A DNA stretch of 64,000 nucleotides. Source: Hydrogenophaga sp. GTDB lineage: Bacteria; Pseudomonadota; Gammaproteobacteria; Burkholderiales; Burkholderiaceae_C. Every line of letters begins with the position of its first letter. Position 1 is the first letter of the stretch. The position numbers and the translations under genes are program-made. Below, piece after piece: positions 9,219-19,600 of this stretch. The DNA is taken from assembly GCF_018780385.1 (NCBI RefSeq), contig NZ_JADMJO010000022.1:32494-96493 (forward strand), in the 5' to 3' direction. A model generated the notes under the pieces. It saw nothing but the letters and a program-made list of their open reading frames with translations, did not search any database and was not told where the DNA came from.

Positions 9219-10040
9219 TCATTCCTTGTAGTAGACGATCTGGTGCGTGGTGGCCAGCAACACGCCGGCCTCGTTCCAGAGCTGCGCGGTCTGGTCGAAG
9301 AAGCCGTTGCGGAACGCCTGGCCGCGCGCCTGCGCGAGCAGCCAGCCCGAACCGGTGGCGGTGTGCTCGGCCGAGCCGGCGTGGAAGTACACCGTCATCG
9401 ACACCGTGCCCGTGGGCACCGGCTTGGCACGGCGCAACCAGATGCGCGGGTAGAACACGTCGGCCAATGCGCAGAGGCTCGTGAAGTCGAGCGAGCGCTG
9501 GGGTTCGTCGCGCACCCACATCTGGATCAGGCTGCTGTCGCCCTGGCCTTCCCAGACCGTGGGCAGCGCACCGGTGATGGGGTGCATGGCATAGCGCTTC
9601 ACCCACGCCACCGGGCTGTCCAGCGTCATGCGCGGCACGGCGGCGGGCGCGGGCACGGCGGGCATGGGCTCGTCGTCCACGCTCCAGGTCTCGCGCCGCA
9701 CGGCGGTGACGGCCGTGGCGGTGAGCACGGTGGCCGGCGCGCCGTTCGCATCGGGCTGGGTGATCTCCATCACCCAGTGCTGGGTGGAGCGGTTGGTGCG
9801 CACGGGATGCGCCGTCACGGTGAACGCACCATCGGCCAGCGCGGCTGCGTAGTTCACCGTGAGCGCAATCGGCTCGCCGAGCCGCTCGGGGTGCTGCATC
9901 ACCGACTGCATCACCGTGGCCGCGGTGACGCCACCGAACGGCCCCACCATGTTGCCGTAGGCGGGCGAGGTGGCGCCGCTGTACTGGTGGGCGCCAGTGG
10001 ACTGCAGCGCGACGGCTTGATCGAGAACGTGTGTGGTCAT
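9219..10040 (-). CDS. Acyl-CoA thioesterase family protein (double hotdog)
   Basis: 273 residues resembling the TesB-like double-hotdog thioesterases. The N-terminal hotdog carries GNMVGPFGGVTAA and the C-terminal half LSDFTSLCALADVF-like sequence (DFTSLCALADVFYP) and WLLAQARGQAF. It should hydrolyse acyl-CoA to free acid and CoA. It is the last gene of the beta-oxidation operon, 55 bases after the thiolase, which supports a role in releasing CoA from dead-end intermediates. The start MTTHVLD is chosen because upstream sequence in the long open frame is not conserved-looking. Confidence 0.75.
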   Translation of the reverse strand: MTTHVLDQAVALQSTGAHQYSGATSPAYGNMVGPFGGVTAATVMQSVMQHPERLGEPIALTVNYAAALADGAFTVTAHPVRTNRSTQHWVMEITQPDANGAPATVLTATAVTAVRRETWSVDDEPMPAVPAPAAVPRMTLDSPVAWVKRYAMHPITGALPTVWEGQGDSSLIQMWVRDEPQRSLDFTSLCALADVFYPRIWLRRAKPVPTGTVSMTVYFHAGSAEHTATGSGWLLAQARGQAFRNGFFDQTAQLWNEAGVLLATTHQIVYYKE

Positions 10041-10095
10041 GCGACGAGTTTGCAGGATGGCGCGTGAACGCTCCGTCCTGCTTGCGACAGCACGC

Positions 10096-11301
10096 TCACA
10101 CCCGTTCGAAAATACCCGCGGCGCCCTGCCCCATGCCGACGCACATCGTGACCATGCCGTACTTCTTGTTGTGGCGCCTGAGCGCGTGCACCACGGTGGC
10201 CGCGCGGATGGCGCCGGTGGCACCCAGCGGGTGGCCCAGTGCGATGGCACCGCCCATGGGGTTGACCTTGCTCGGATCCAGGCCCAGCGTGTTCATGACC
10301 GCGAGCGACTGCGCGGCAAAAGCCTCGTTGAGTTCGAACCAGTCGATGTCGTCCTGCTTCAGGCCGGCGTATTTCAGCGCAGCGGGAATCGCTTCGATAG
10401 GGCCAACACCCATGATGTGCGGCGGCACACCGCGCGAGGCGTAGCTGACGAAGCGCGCCAGGGGCGTGAGGTTGTAGCGCTTCAGAGCGGCCTCACTCAC
10501 CAGAATCAGCGCGCCAGCACCGTCACTGGTCTGTGAGCTGTTGCCGGCGGTGACCGAGCCGCGCGCGGCAAACACGGTGCGCAGCTTGGCCAGGCCTTCC
10601 AGCGAGGTGTCGGGCCGCGCGCCTTCGTCCAGGCTCACGGTGCGCTTGGTGGTGCTCACCTCTGCGCTCTCCAGATCGACGCTGCGCTCGGTCACTTCCA
10701 CCGGCGTGATCTCGTCGGTGAACTCGCCGTTCTTCATGGCCAGCACGGCGCGCTGATGCGACTGCACGGCAAACGCGTCCTGCGCATCGCGCGACACCTT
10801 CCACTGCTGCGCCACCTTCTCGGCCGTGAGGCCCATGCCGTAGGCGATGCCGTAGCTCTCCACGTCGTCGGTGTTGGTGAAGATGGTGGGCGAGAGGCTG
10901 GGCGAGTTGCCCATCATGGGCACCATGCTCATGCTCTCGGTGCCGGCGGCGATCATCACGTCGGCCTCGCCCACGCGGATGCGATCCGCCGCCATCTGCA
11001 GGGCCGAGAGACCGGAGGCGCAGAAGCGGTTGACGGTGATGCCCCCCACGCTGTGCGGCAGGCCGGCCAGGATGGCACCGATGCGCGCCACGTTCAGGCC
11101 CTGCTGCGCTTCGGGCATGGCGCAGCCGCAGATGATGTCTTCAATGGCCTTGGGGTCGAGCGTGGGCACCTGCGACAGTGCCGAGCGCAGCGCGAGGGCC
11201 AGCAGGTCGTCCGGGCGCAGGTGCTTGAACGAGCCCTTGTGCGAACGGCCGATGGGGGTGCGGGTGGCGGCGACGATGTAGGCGTCTTGAACTTGTTTCA
11301 T
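10096..11301 (-). CDS. Acetyl-CoA C-acyltransferase (3-ketoacyl-CoA thiolase)
   Basis: 401 residues, the usual thiolase length. The nucleophilic Cys94 is in NRFCASGLSA; the catalytic His is in GGAIALGHPLGATG and the second Cys in TMCVGMGQGAAG near the C-terminus. It cleaves 3-ketoacyl-CoA with CoA in the last step of beta-oxidation, pairing with the FadB-like gene at 11766-14165. Between these two partners lies the DUF559/repeat cassette, so thiolase is now about 465 bases from the gene it would normally follow directly. Confidence 0.93.
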   Translation of the reverse strand: MKQVQDAYIVAATRTPIGRSHKGSFKHLRPDDLLALALRSALSQVPTLDPKAIEDIICGCAMPEAQQGLNVARIGAILAGLPHSVGGITVNRFCASGLSALQMAADRIRVGEADVMIAAGTESMSMVPMMGNSPSLSPTIFTNTDDVESYGIAYGMGLTAEKVAQQWKVSRDAQDAFAVQSHQRAVLAMKNGEFTDEITPVEVTERSVDLESAEVSTTKRTVSLDEGARPDTSLEGLAKLRTVFAARGSVTAGNSSQTSDGAGALILVSEAALKRYNLTPLARFVSYASRGVPPHIMGVGPIEAIPAALKYAGLKQDDIDWFELNEAFAAQSLAVMNTLGLDPSKVNPMGGAIALGHPLGATGAIRAATVVHALRRHNKKYGMVTMCVGMGQGAAGIFERV

Positions 11302-11326
11302 GGCGAGGTGCTTTCGGTATTCGGTA

Positions 11327-11761
11327 TTACTCCCTCTCCCGCGCGCGGGAGAGGGTTGGGGTGAGGGCCTGCAACGTCTGCCAGATCTTCTCCAGCACGG
11401 CAGGGGTTTCGTTCATGACTTCGTGGTTCCAGAACCGGATCACGCTCAAACCCTGGGTTTCAATCAGCGCGGTTCGCGCTTGGTCGTAAGTCTGTTGTTC
11501 GCTGTGCTGACCGCCATCGATCTCAATGACCAACCCCGCTTCAAGACAAACGAAATCGAGGATGTACGGGCCGAGTGGGCGCTGGCGACGAAACTTGAAG
11601 TCCTGAAAACGACGACCCCGGAGTTGTTGCCATAGAAGGGCTTCGGGTTCGGTGGTTCGACCACGCAGCTCTCGCGCTTTTGCCTTGGCGTCCACCCTCA
11701 CCCCAACCCTCTCCCGCACGCGGGAGAGGGGGTAAGTCACGTCGGCCTCGGCGGGTTTCAT
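11327..11761 (-). CDS. DUF559 endonuclease-like protein, repeat-bounded
   Basis: 144 residues. The central ~105 residues form a DUF559 domain of the PD-(D/E)xK/very-short-patch-repair-like superfamily: TEPEALLWQQLRGR, FRRQRPLGPYILDF, VIEIDGGQH and SVIRFWNHEV, with likely catalytic Asp and Glu-Ile-Asp. Residues about 11-23 and 132-143 are encoded by the two arms of the flanking inverted repeat, so gene and repeats form one unit. It starts four bases after the FadB-like gene stops and lies inside a fatty-acid operon, which argues for insertion. Function is unproven; the protein may process the repeats that bracket it. Confidence 0.8.
   Translation of the reverse strand: MKPAEADVTYPLSRVRERVGVRVDAKAKARELRGRTTEPEALLWQQLRGRRFQDFKFRRQRPLGPYILDFVCLEAGLVIEIDGGQHSEQQTYDQARTALIETQGLSVIRFWNHEVMNETPAVLEKIWQTLQALTPTLSRARERE
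11332..11367. repeat. Inverted-repeat end A of the DUF559 cassette
   Basis: Contains a perfect 24-bp palindrome (half CCCTCTCCCGCG) at 11332-11355 followed by TTGGGGTGAGGG. The reverse complement matches the element at 11695-11730 in 35 of 36 positions. The motif CCCTCACCCCAACCCTCTC is a well-known proteobacterial REP-like sequence. The element also encodes the last dozen residues of the DUF559 protein. Confidence 0.9.
11695..11730. repeat. Inverted-repeat end B of the DUF559 cassette
   Basis: Reads CCCTCACCCCAACCCTCTCC and continues into a CGC-A-CGCGGGAGAGGG hairpin; it is the mirror image of 11332-11367 with one mismatch (an A for G in the hairpin centre). The two copies face each other and enclose 327 bases holding the DUF559 core. 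Confidence 0.9.
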
Positions 11762-11765
11762 GCGA

Positions 11766-14165
11766 TCAGTTCCGCACTGGCTTGCCGGTGTTCAACATCC
11801 CCAGAATCCGCTCCTGCGTCTTCGGATGCACGATCAACGAGCAGAAGGCCTGGCGCTCCAGCGTCATCAGGTAGTCCTCGTTCACCAGCGTGCCTGGCTC
11901 CACGTCACCACCCGTCACCACGTTTGCGATCAGAGAAGCGATGTGGAAGTCGTGCTGGCTGATGAAGCCGCCGTCGCGCATGTTGATCAGGCTGCCCAGA
12001 ATGGTGGCCTTGCCGTCGCGGCCGGCCACCGGGAACAGGCGCTTGTGCGGCGCGCGGTAGCCACCGTTGAACAAAGCCTTGGCTTCGTTGATGGCCACAA
12101 ACAGCAGCTCATCCTTGTGCGGCACGATCACGTCGGAGTGCAGCACGTAACCGAGCTGGCGCGATTCCAGCGCGCTGGTGCCCACCTTGGCCATGGCCGC
12201 GGCGGTGAAGCCTTCGGTGAGGAAGGGCAGCAGGTCCTTGCCCGTCGAGGCCTCGGCGTTTTCGGCCGCGCGGCGCGCAATGTAGGTCAGGCCGCCGGCA
12301 CCGGGCACCAAACCAACACCCACTTCCACCAAGCCGATGTAGCTCTCCATGTGCACCACGCGGCGCGCGCTGTACACGGCCAGCTCGCAGCCACCACCCA
12401 GCGCCAGGCCGCGCACGGCGGAGACCACCGGCACGTTGGCGTAGCGCAGGCGCAGCATGGTCTGCTGCATGAAGCCTTCGGCGTCTTCGATGGCGCTCAC
12501 GCCCACGGCCATGAAGGCCGGCAGCATGGCCTGCAGGTCGGCGCCGGCGCTGAAGGGCTCGTCGCCCGACCAGATCACCAGGCCCTGGTATTCCCGTTCG
12601 GCCAGGTCCACGGCGGCCATCAGACCTTCGCACACCTCGGGGCTGATGGCGTGCATCTTGGTCTTGATGCTGGCGATCAACACCTGCTCGTCCAGTGTCC
12701 ACACGCGGATCGAATCGTTCTCTTCAATCGTGCTGCCCGCGGTCTCGAACTTCGGGCCGGCTTCGCCGAGCAGCAGCTCGGGGAAGTTCTGGCGCTGGTA
12801 CACCGGCAATTGCAGACGGGCCTGAAACTCGCTCTTGGTCGGGTTCCACGAACCTTGCGCGGTGTGCACACCGCCGGCCTCGGCCACCGGGCCCTTGAAC
12901 ACCCACTCGGGCAGCGGCGCTTTGGAGAGCGCCTTGCCGGCGTCGATGTCTTCCTGGACCATCTTCGCCACTTCCAGCCAGCCAGCCTCTTGCCACAGCT
13001 CGAACGGGCCCTGCTTCATGCCGAAGCCCCAGCGCATGGCCTGGTCCACGTCGCGTGCGGTCTCGGCGATGGTCGCCAGGTGCACAGCGGCATAGTGGAA
13101 GCTGTTGCGCAGAATCGCCCAGAGGAACTGACCTTGCGGACCTTCGGCATTGCGCAGCAGTTTCAGGCGCTCTGCGGCCGGGCGCTTGAGCATGCGACCA
13201 TAGACCTCGTCGGCCTTCTCGCCGCCGGGCACGTATTCGCCGCTGGCGAGATCGAAGCGTAGGATGTCGCGCCCGACCTTCTTGTAGAAACCGGCCTTGG
13301 CCTTCTGACCCAGGTTGCCGGCGTCGATCAGCGCCTTGAGCACAGGCGGCGTGCCGAAGCTGCCGTAGAACGGGTCGGTCTCCAGGCTCAGGTTGTCCTG
13401 CAGCGTCTTGACCACGTGGGCCATGGTGTCCAGGCCCACCACGTCGGCGGTGCGGAAGGTGCCGCTGCTGGCGCGGCCCAGCCGCTTGCCGGTGAGGTCG
13501 TCGACCACGTCGTAGGTCAAGCCGAAGTTTTCCACCTCTTTCATCGTGGCCAGCATGCCGGCGATGCCGATCCGGTTCGCGATGAAGTTGGGCGTGTCCT
13601 TGGCGCGCACCACGCCCTTGCCCAGGCCGCTGGTCACGAAGCTTTCCAGATCGTTCAGGATCTGCGGCTCGGTGGTGGGCGTGGCAATCAGCTCCACCAG
13701 CGTCATGTAGCGCGGCGGGTTGAAGAAGTGGATGCCGCAGAAGCGCGGCTTGATCGCCTCAGGCAGCACCTCGGAGAGTTTGGTGATCGACAGACCCGAG
13801 GTGTTGGACGCGACGATGGCGTGCGGCGCAATGAAGGGCGCGATCTTCGTGTACAGGTCGAGCTTCCAGTCCATGCGCTCGGCGATGGCCTCGATGATCA
13901 GGTCGCAGTCCTTCAACTGATCCATGTGCTCTTCGTAGTTGGCCTGACCAATCAGGTCGGCATCGGCCACCACGCCCAGCGGTGAGGGCTTGAGCTTCTT
14001 CAGGTTCTCGATCGCGCGGGTCACGATGCCGTTCTTCGGGCCTTCCTTGGCAGGCAGGTCGAACAGCACAACCGGCACCTTGACGTTGACCAGGTGCGCG
14101 GCGATCTGCGCGCCCATCACGCCTGCGCCGAGCACGGCGACTTTCTTCACTTGAAATCGGTTCAT
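11766..14165 (-). CDS. 3-hydroxyacyl-CoA dehydrogenase/enoyl-CoA hydratase (FadN/FadB-like, dehydrogenase domain first)
   Basis: 799 residues. The N-terminus carries the NAD-binding motif GAGVMGAQ (13-20) and the dehydrogenase signature around ASNTSGLSI and HFFNPPRYM; the C-terminal third is a crotonase domain (FSAGADLQAM, AVRGLALGGGCELA). Dehydrogenase-first order is that of FadN-type enzymes rather than E. coli FadB. It does the hydration and NAD-dependent oxidation steps of beta-oxidation. MNRFQVKK at 14165 is preferred to the ATG 24 bases upstream because AAGGAAC lies at correct spacing before it. Confidence 0.92.
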   Translation of the reverse strand: MNRFQVKKVAVLGAGVMGAQIAAHLVNVKVPVVLFDLPAKEGPKNGIVTRAIENLKKLKPSPLGVVADADLIGQANYEEHMDQLKDCDLIIEAIAERMDWKLDLYTKIAPFIAPHAIVASNTSGLSITKLSEVLPEAIKPRFCGIHFFNPPRYMTLVELIATPTTEPQILNDLESFVTSGLGKGVVRAKDTPNFIANRIGIAGMLATMKEVENFGLTYDVVDDLTGKRLGRASSGTFRTADVVGLDTMAHVVKTLQDNLSLETDPFYGSFGTPPVLKALIDAGNLGQKAKAGFYKKVGRDILRFDLASGEYVPGGEKADEVYGRMLKRPAAERLKLLRNAEGPQGQFLWAILRNSFHYAAVHLATIAETARDVDQAMRWGFGMKQGPFELWQEAGWLEVAKMVQEDIDAGKALSKAPLPEWVFKGPVAEAGGVHTAQGSWNPTKSEFQARLQLPVYQRQNFPELLLGEAGPKFETAGSTIEENDSIRVWTLDEQVLIASIKTKMHAISPEVCEGLMAAVDLAEREYQGLVIWSGDEPFSAGADLQAMLPAFMAVGVSAIEDAEGFMQQTMLRLRYANVPVVSAVRGLALGGGCELAVYSARRVVHMESYIGLVEVGVGLVPGAGGLTYIARRAAENAEASTGKDLLPFLTEGFTAAAMAKVGTSALESRQLGYVLHSDVIVPHKDELLFVAINEAKALFNGGYRAPHKRLFPVAGRDGKATILGSLINMRDGGFISQHDFHIASLIANVVTGGDVEPGTLVNEDYLMTLERQAFCSLIVHPKTQERILGMLNTGKPVRN

Positions 14166-14220
14166 TCGTTGAGTTCCTTTACGCGCCATGCAACGCGCGA
14201 GGGGTGTTGATCGAGGGATA

Positions 14221-14293
14221 CCGCGGAACCGGCTTTGCCGGGCCGCAGGTGTCGCCCCCTTGAGGGGGTCGCGCGAAGCGCGGCAGGGGTGTC
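14221..14293 (+). repeat. Dispersed ~75-bp intergenic repeat, copy 1
   Basis: Contains GGAACCGGCTTTGCCGGGCC, then a CGCCCCCTTGAGGGGG hairpin and GCGCGAAGCGCGGC. The same block order recurs at 48414-48490 and, inverted, at 51478-51552. Here it separates the FadB-like gene from the upstream DUF2147 gene on the minus strand. Confidence 0.8.
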
Positions 14294-14732
14294 ATTCCAC
14301 CCTTATCCAGACCTGGGTGCGGTAGAACGGGCCGATGTAGCCGCGCATTTCCAGCTTCTTGCCGTCTTCGACGGGTTTGAGGCGCGTGCGGTAGACCTTG
14401 CCGTTGTTCGGGTCGACGATGTCGCCACCGTCGTACACGGTCTTGTCGTCGGCGCTCTGCTTGAGGTTGCGCAGAATGGTCATGCCCAGCACGGGCTTGT
14501 CCTTGCGCTCGTCGGTGCACTTGTCGCACACCGCGTCCTGTTTGCTGGTCGGGTCGAGCAGCTTTTCGATCGTGCCGCTGTAGACGCCGTTGTTTTCCTT
14601 GATGCGCACCAGGGACTTCTCTTTCTTCGAGTCGTCGTCAATCGTTTTCCACAGGCCCACGGGCGACATCTGCGCGAACGCGGACAGCGATGCCAGCGAC
14701 AGGGCGAGGGTGCTCACAACGGTCTTGATCAT
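14292..14732 (-). CDS. DUF2147 secreted protein
   Basis: 146 residues with a Sec signal peptide cut after SAFA (residue ~20), then the DUF2147 fold: SPVGLWKTIDD, a strand-rich middle, a CDKC pair, and the closing RGYIGPFYRTQVW. Members are small periplasmic or outer-membrane-facing beta proteins of unknown function, often near lipid genes. AGGAGA precedes the start. It sits between the acyl-CoA dehydrogenase and the FadB-like gene, same strand, so it may be co-transcribed and connected with lipid uptake. Confidence 0.85.
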   Translation of the reverse strand: MIKTVVSTLALSLASLSAFAQMSPVGLWKTIDDDSKKEKSLVRIKENNGVYSGTIEKLLDPTSKQDAVCDKCTDERKDKPVLGMTILRNLKQSADDKTVYDGGDIVDPNNGKVYRTRLKPVEDGKKLEMRGYIGPFYRTQVWIRVE

Positions 14733-14766
14733 GGAAGTCTCCTGGTGGTTGTTGGGAATCGCGTGT

Positions 14767-16563
<1,797 letters not shown>

Positions 16564-16606
16564 GGGGAAACTCCTGTGCTGGGTTTGTGAAAAGGCGAAA
16601 AGGAAA

Positions 16607-17311
16607 TCAGCCCTGCGTGCGTGCGGAGGCTGGGGTTTTGGTGGTCTTGCGCGCGATTGGCGCGGGGGCGCTCCCGAAGCGGGTCACGATGTTCTCGAAC
16701 GCGCGCACGGCGCGGCTGGCCGAGTCGGGGCTGCGCAGGAAGCGGGCCTCGTAGTGCAACGCCAGGATCAGCGCGTGGATCTCGAACGCCATCTGCGCCG
16801 CGTCGGTGTCGGGTGCGAGGTGGCCTTCTTCGATGGAGATCTCGACCGCGCGGCGCATGGCGGAAAGCCAGGTGTTGACCGAACTCGCCAGCGCGTCGCG
16901 CACCGGGCCGGGCCGGTCGTCGAACTCGACCGCGCCGCTGATGTAGATGCAGCCCGAATCGATCTCGACCGAGGTGCGCTTCATCCAGTTGTCGAACAGC
17001 ATGCGCAGGCGCGGCAGGCCACGCGGTGCGTTGATGGCGGGGTAGAACACCTCTTCCTCGAAACGCGCGTGGTACTCGCGAACCACCGAAATCTGCAGTT
17101 CCTCGCGCGATCCGAAGTGGGCGAACACGCCCGACTTGCTCATCTGCATCACCTCGGCCAGCGCGCCGATCGACAGGCCTTCCAGGCCGATCTGCGTGGC
17201 CAGACCGAGCGCGGCATCCACGATGGCGGCTTTGGTCTGCTGGCCCTTCTGCAAAGGCTTGTGGGCCGATGCGTCGGATCGCGGGCGGCGGGTGATGGGG
17301 TTCACGCTCAT
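16607..17311 (-). CDS. TetR-family regulator of the beta-oxidation operon
   Basis: 234 residues with an N-terminal TetR helix-turn-helix (TKAAIVDAALGLATQIGLEG, then LAEVMQMSKSGVFAHFGSRE) and a variable ligand domain including a C-terminal TetR_C-like helix bundle. A near-perfect palindrome lies 38 bases before its start codon, suggesting autorepression and control of the acyl-CoA dehydrogenase behind it. By context it is comparable to FadP, a TetR regulator of fatty-acid degradation proposed for betaproteobacteria; acyl-CoA would be the inducer. That identity is inference. Confidence 0.82.
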   Translation of the reverse strand: MSVNPITRRPRSDASAHKPLQKGQQTKAAIVDAALGLATQIGLEGLSIGALAEVMQMSKSGVFAHFGSREELQISVVREYHARFEEEVFYPAINAPRGLPRLRMLFDNWMKRTSVEIDSGCIYISGAVEFDDRPGPVRDALASSVNTWLSAMRRAVEISIEEGHLAPDTDAAQMAFEIHALILALHYEARFLRSPDSASRAVRAFENIVTRFGSAPAPIARKTTKTPASARTQG

Positions 17312-17348
17312 GCGGGTCGGTCCTGATGAAGAGGAGGGGCAAAAAAAG

Positions 17349-17378
17349 ACGACCGCTCGAATAATCGAACGGTCGTTC
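17349..17378. promoter_or_regulatory. Probable TetR operator
   Basis: ACGACCGCTCGA-ATAA-TCGAACGGTCGT forms an inverted repeat with 11 of 12 arm bases matching. Its right half also contains a tighter palindrome GAACGGTCGTTC (17367-17378). It is in the tetR upstream region, flanked by A/T-rich runs typical of a promoter. Confidence 0.7.
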
Positions 17379-17497
17379 TATTTTTACCGCAAAAGCCGCT
17401 TCACGCGCAAACACGCTGCGCTTTGAGGCCATTTGTTTAGGTGCGAAGCCCTAAAAGACACACCACGGCACCGAGCCATGGTGGACGCTGCAGTTGC

Positions 17498-18190
17498 TCA
17501 GAGCCGGCCGACGGGCAGCAGCAGCGCGAGGCTGTGCTCGAGGCTCTCGCTGGGCGAGCGCTTGAAGCCGCTGCGCGCGAAACGCTGCAGCCGGCCCACG
17601 CAAAAGGCCGTGATGACCGACGCATCGGCCTGAGCGTCCACCGTGGGTGTGGCCACGCCGGCCACCACGGCCGATTCACGCAGGTTCTGCCGCAGCACCG
17701 ATTCGATCTTGTCGAAGAACAGGTTCATGCGTTGTTGCAGGCGGTCGTTTTCGAACACCAGTGCGTCCCCCACCATCACACGCGTCATGCCGGGGTTCTT
17801 CTCGCCGAACTGCAGCAACAGCGTGACGAGCTTGCGGCAGCGCGCGTTGGCATCGGGTTCACGCTCGCCGAGCTGATTGACCAGGCCGAACACCGACTGC
17901 TCGATGAATTCGATCAGGCCTTCGAACATCTGGGCCTTGCTGGCGAAGTGGCGGTAGAGCGCGGCTTCGCTGACTTCGAGCCGTGCCGCCAGGCCAGCGG
18001 TGGTGATGCGCTCGGCACCGGGCTGCTCCAGCATGGTGGCCAGCGCTTCCAGGATCTGCACCCGGCGCTCGCCAGGTTTGGGCCGCTTGCGACCGGTGCC
18101 CTCGGCATGCGCAGCGGCTTCGATCACGCTGGCCGCTTCAAGCGCTGCGGCGTCTTCCGGGGAGGGAGACTCGGGGACATTGGAGGTCAT
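17498..18190 (-). CDS. slmA: Nucleoid occlusion factor SlmA (TetR family)
   Basis: 230 residues. TetR-type DNA-binding domain near residues 45-95 (ILEALATMLEQPGAERITTA, LEVSEAALYRHFASKAQMFE) and the SlmA-type C-terminal domain with FGEKNPGMTRVMVGDALVFE and RLQQRMNLFFDKIE. In E. coli SlmA binds chromosomal sites and blocks FtsZ rings over the nucleoid. It lies directly downstream of argB on the same strand, an arrangement I recognise from other Burkholderiales. The ATG at 18190 is used because the longer frame upstream has no conserved sequence. Unlike metabolite-binding TetR proteins, it is not expected to respond to a small ligand. Confidence 0.85.
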   Translation of the reverse strand: MTSNVPESPSPEDAAALEAASVIEAAAHAEGTGRKRPKPGERRVQILEALATMLEQPGAERITTAGLAARLEVSEAALYRHFASKAQMFEGLIEFIEQSVFGLVNQLGEREPDANARCRKLVTLLLQFGEKNPGMTRVMVGDALVFENDRLQQRMNLFFDKIESVLRQNLRESAVVAGVATPTVDAQADASVITAFCVGRLQRFARSGFKRSPSESLEHSLALLLPVGRL

Positions 18191-18368
18191 GGGCAGGCGG
18201 TCCGATCGGTGGGGCTGATGGGTGCTGATGGCCGCAGTGCCGGCCCTGGTGCGTCTTCCTGTTACGAATTTTCGCACATCGCCGCAGCGCCACGAACCCA
18301 ACGGGGGCGGGGTACCCGATGTCAGTGGGTGATCGCACTCCGCACCCTTCGACGGCGCGCCCCTGGGG

Positions 18369-19268
18369 TCAGTGACTTTTGATCATGGTGCCGAAGGGCT
18401 CGTTGCCGAGCACCTCCAGCAGGAGCGCGTGCGGTACCCGCCCATCAATGATGTGCACTGCGTTCACGCCGCTCTTGGCCGCGTCCAGTGCGCCGGCGAT
18501 CTTGGGGATCATGCCGCCGGAGATGGTGCCGTCTTCCACCAGTTCGTCGATGCGGCGCGGCGTCAGTTCGGTGAGCAACTGGCCGTCCTTGTCGAGCACG
18601 CCGCGGATGTTGGTGAGCATGAGCAGCTTCTCGGCCTGCAGCACGGTGGCGAGCTTGGCGGCCACCACGTCGGCATTGATGTTGTAGCTCTCGTTGTTCT
18701 CGCCAAAGCCGATCGGGCTGACCACGGGAATGAACTGGTCGTCCTGCAAGGCCTTCACCACGCTGGGGTCGATGCTGACGATGTCGCCCACCTGGCCCAC
18801 ATCGTGCTCGAGGTTCGGGTCTTTCTGGTCGGTCATGCGCAGCTTCTGCGCGCGGATCATGGCGCCGTCGCGCCCGGTCAGTCCCACGGCCTTGCCACCG
18901 GCCTGGTTGATCAGGCCCACGATGTCCTGCTGCACCTCACCGGCCAGCACCCACTCCACCACCTCCATGGTCTCCGGGTCGGTCACGCGCATGCCCTGGA
19001 TGAACTGCCCCTGCTTGCCCAGGCGCTTGAGCAGCGTCTCGATCTGCGGTCCGCCGCCGTGCACCACCACCGGGTTGATGCCCACCAGCTTGAGCAGCAC
19101 CACGTCCTCGGCGAAGTCCTGCTGCAGGGCCGGGTCGGTCATGGCATTGCCGCCGTACTTGATGACCATGGTCTTGCCGTGGTACTTGCGGATGTAGGGC
19201 AGCGCCTGGGCGAGGATCTCGGCTTTGTCGCGGGGGGAGATGGTGGTGACGTCTGGGGGGGTGGTCAT
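18369..19268 (-). CDS. argB: Acetylglutamate kinase
   Basis: 299 residues; phosphorylates N-acetylglutamate in arginine synthesis. The amino-acid-kinase fold shows [11 protein letters not shown] near residue 35, [10 protein letters not shown], and [13 protein letters not shown], with the allosteric-type C-terminus [13 protein letters not shown] and [15 protein letters not shown]. The start at 19268 (MTTPPDVT) is chosen because 63 codons of open frame upstream are unrelated. It heads a run with slmA. The arginase gene elsewhere in this window (47473) works in the opposite direction, on arginine breakdown. Confidence 0.95.
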   Translation of the reverse strand: MTTPPDVTTISPRDKAEILAQALPYIRKYHGKTMVIKYGGNAMTDPALQQDFAEDVVLLKLVGINPVVVHGGGPQIETLLKRLGKQGQFIQGMRVTDPETMEVVEWVLAGEVQQDIVGLINQAGGKAVGLTGRDGAMIRAQKLRMTDQKDPNLEHDVGQVGDIVSIDPSVVKALQDDQFIPVVSPIGFGENNESYNINADVVAAKLATVLQAEKLLMLTNIRGVLDKDGQLLTELTPRRIDELVEDGTISGGMIPKIAGALDAAKSGVNAVHIIDGRVPHALLLEVLGNEPFGTMIKSH

Positions 19269-19600
19269 GGCTTCTTTGCTTTGTGCGGTTTCGAAATTGT
19301 AGGCCTCGGTTGTGATGTTTTTTCTTGCGTGGCAGGCCAGAAGGGAAGTCCGATTCCCATCCCGATTCCGCTTGTTGCCGCGTGGCCGGGCTGAGCAGCG
19401 CAGGGGCGCTCGGACAAAGGGGCGCGCACTGTTTGAGCGCAGCGAGTTTGCGCGCACCCCGAGCGAACCGAGCAGCGCAAGGAAGCCCGCAGGGCCCCGG
19501 ACTTCGGCTCGCCTTTCTTTTGCTTACTTTTCTTTGGCGAAGCAAAGAAAAGTGAGTCGGCCGCCGGGCCGAGACCCGGCTAGCCACGACAGAAACAACA
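19269..19600. other. Intergenic region with repeat-like sequence, argB to DUF2817 gene
   Basis: 332 bases without a convincing gene. The left part holds the argB promoter region. From about 19390 to 19560 the sequence is repeat-like, with GCAGCGAGTTTGCGCGC and a run ending in the hairpin described at 19526-19553; sequences of this type (CTTTTCTTTGG/CCAAAGAAAAG) recur between genes in Comamonadaceae genomes. Short open frames here have no recognisable domain. Confidence 0.6.
19526..19553. terminator. Hairpin with 11-bp arms, possible terminator
   Basis: ACTTTTCTTTG-GCGAAG-CAAAGAAAAGT: perfect arms with a six-base loop. Located 48 bases past the stop of the DUF2817 gene (minus strand), where a transcript end is expected; it is A/T-rich rather than a classic GC stem. 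Confidence 0.5.

Noticed and set aside
11332..11355. Palindrome read as a simple transcription terminator
   Set aside because: No T tract follows in either direction, and its inverted partner 327 bases away points to repeat-bounded cassette ends.
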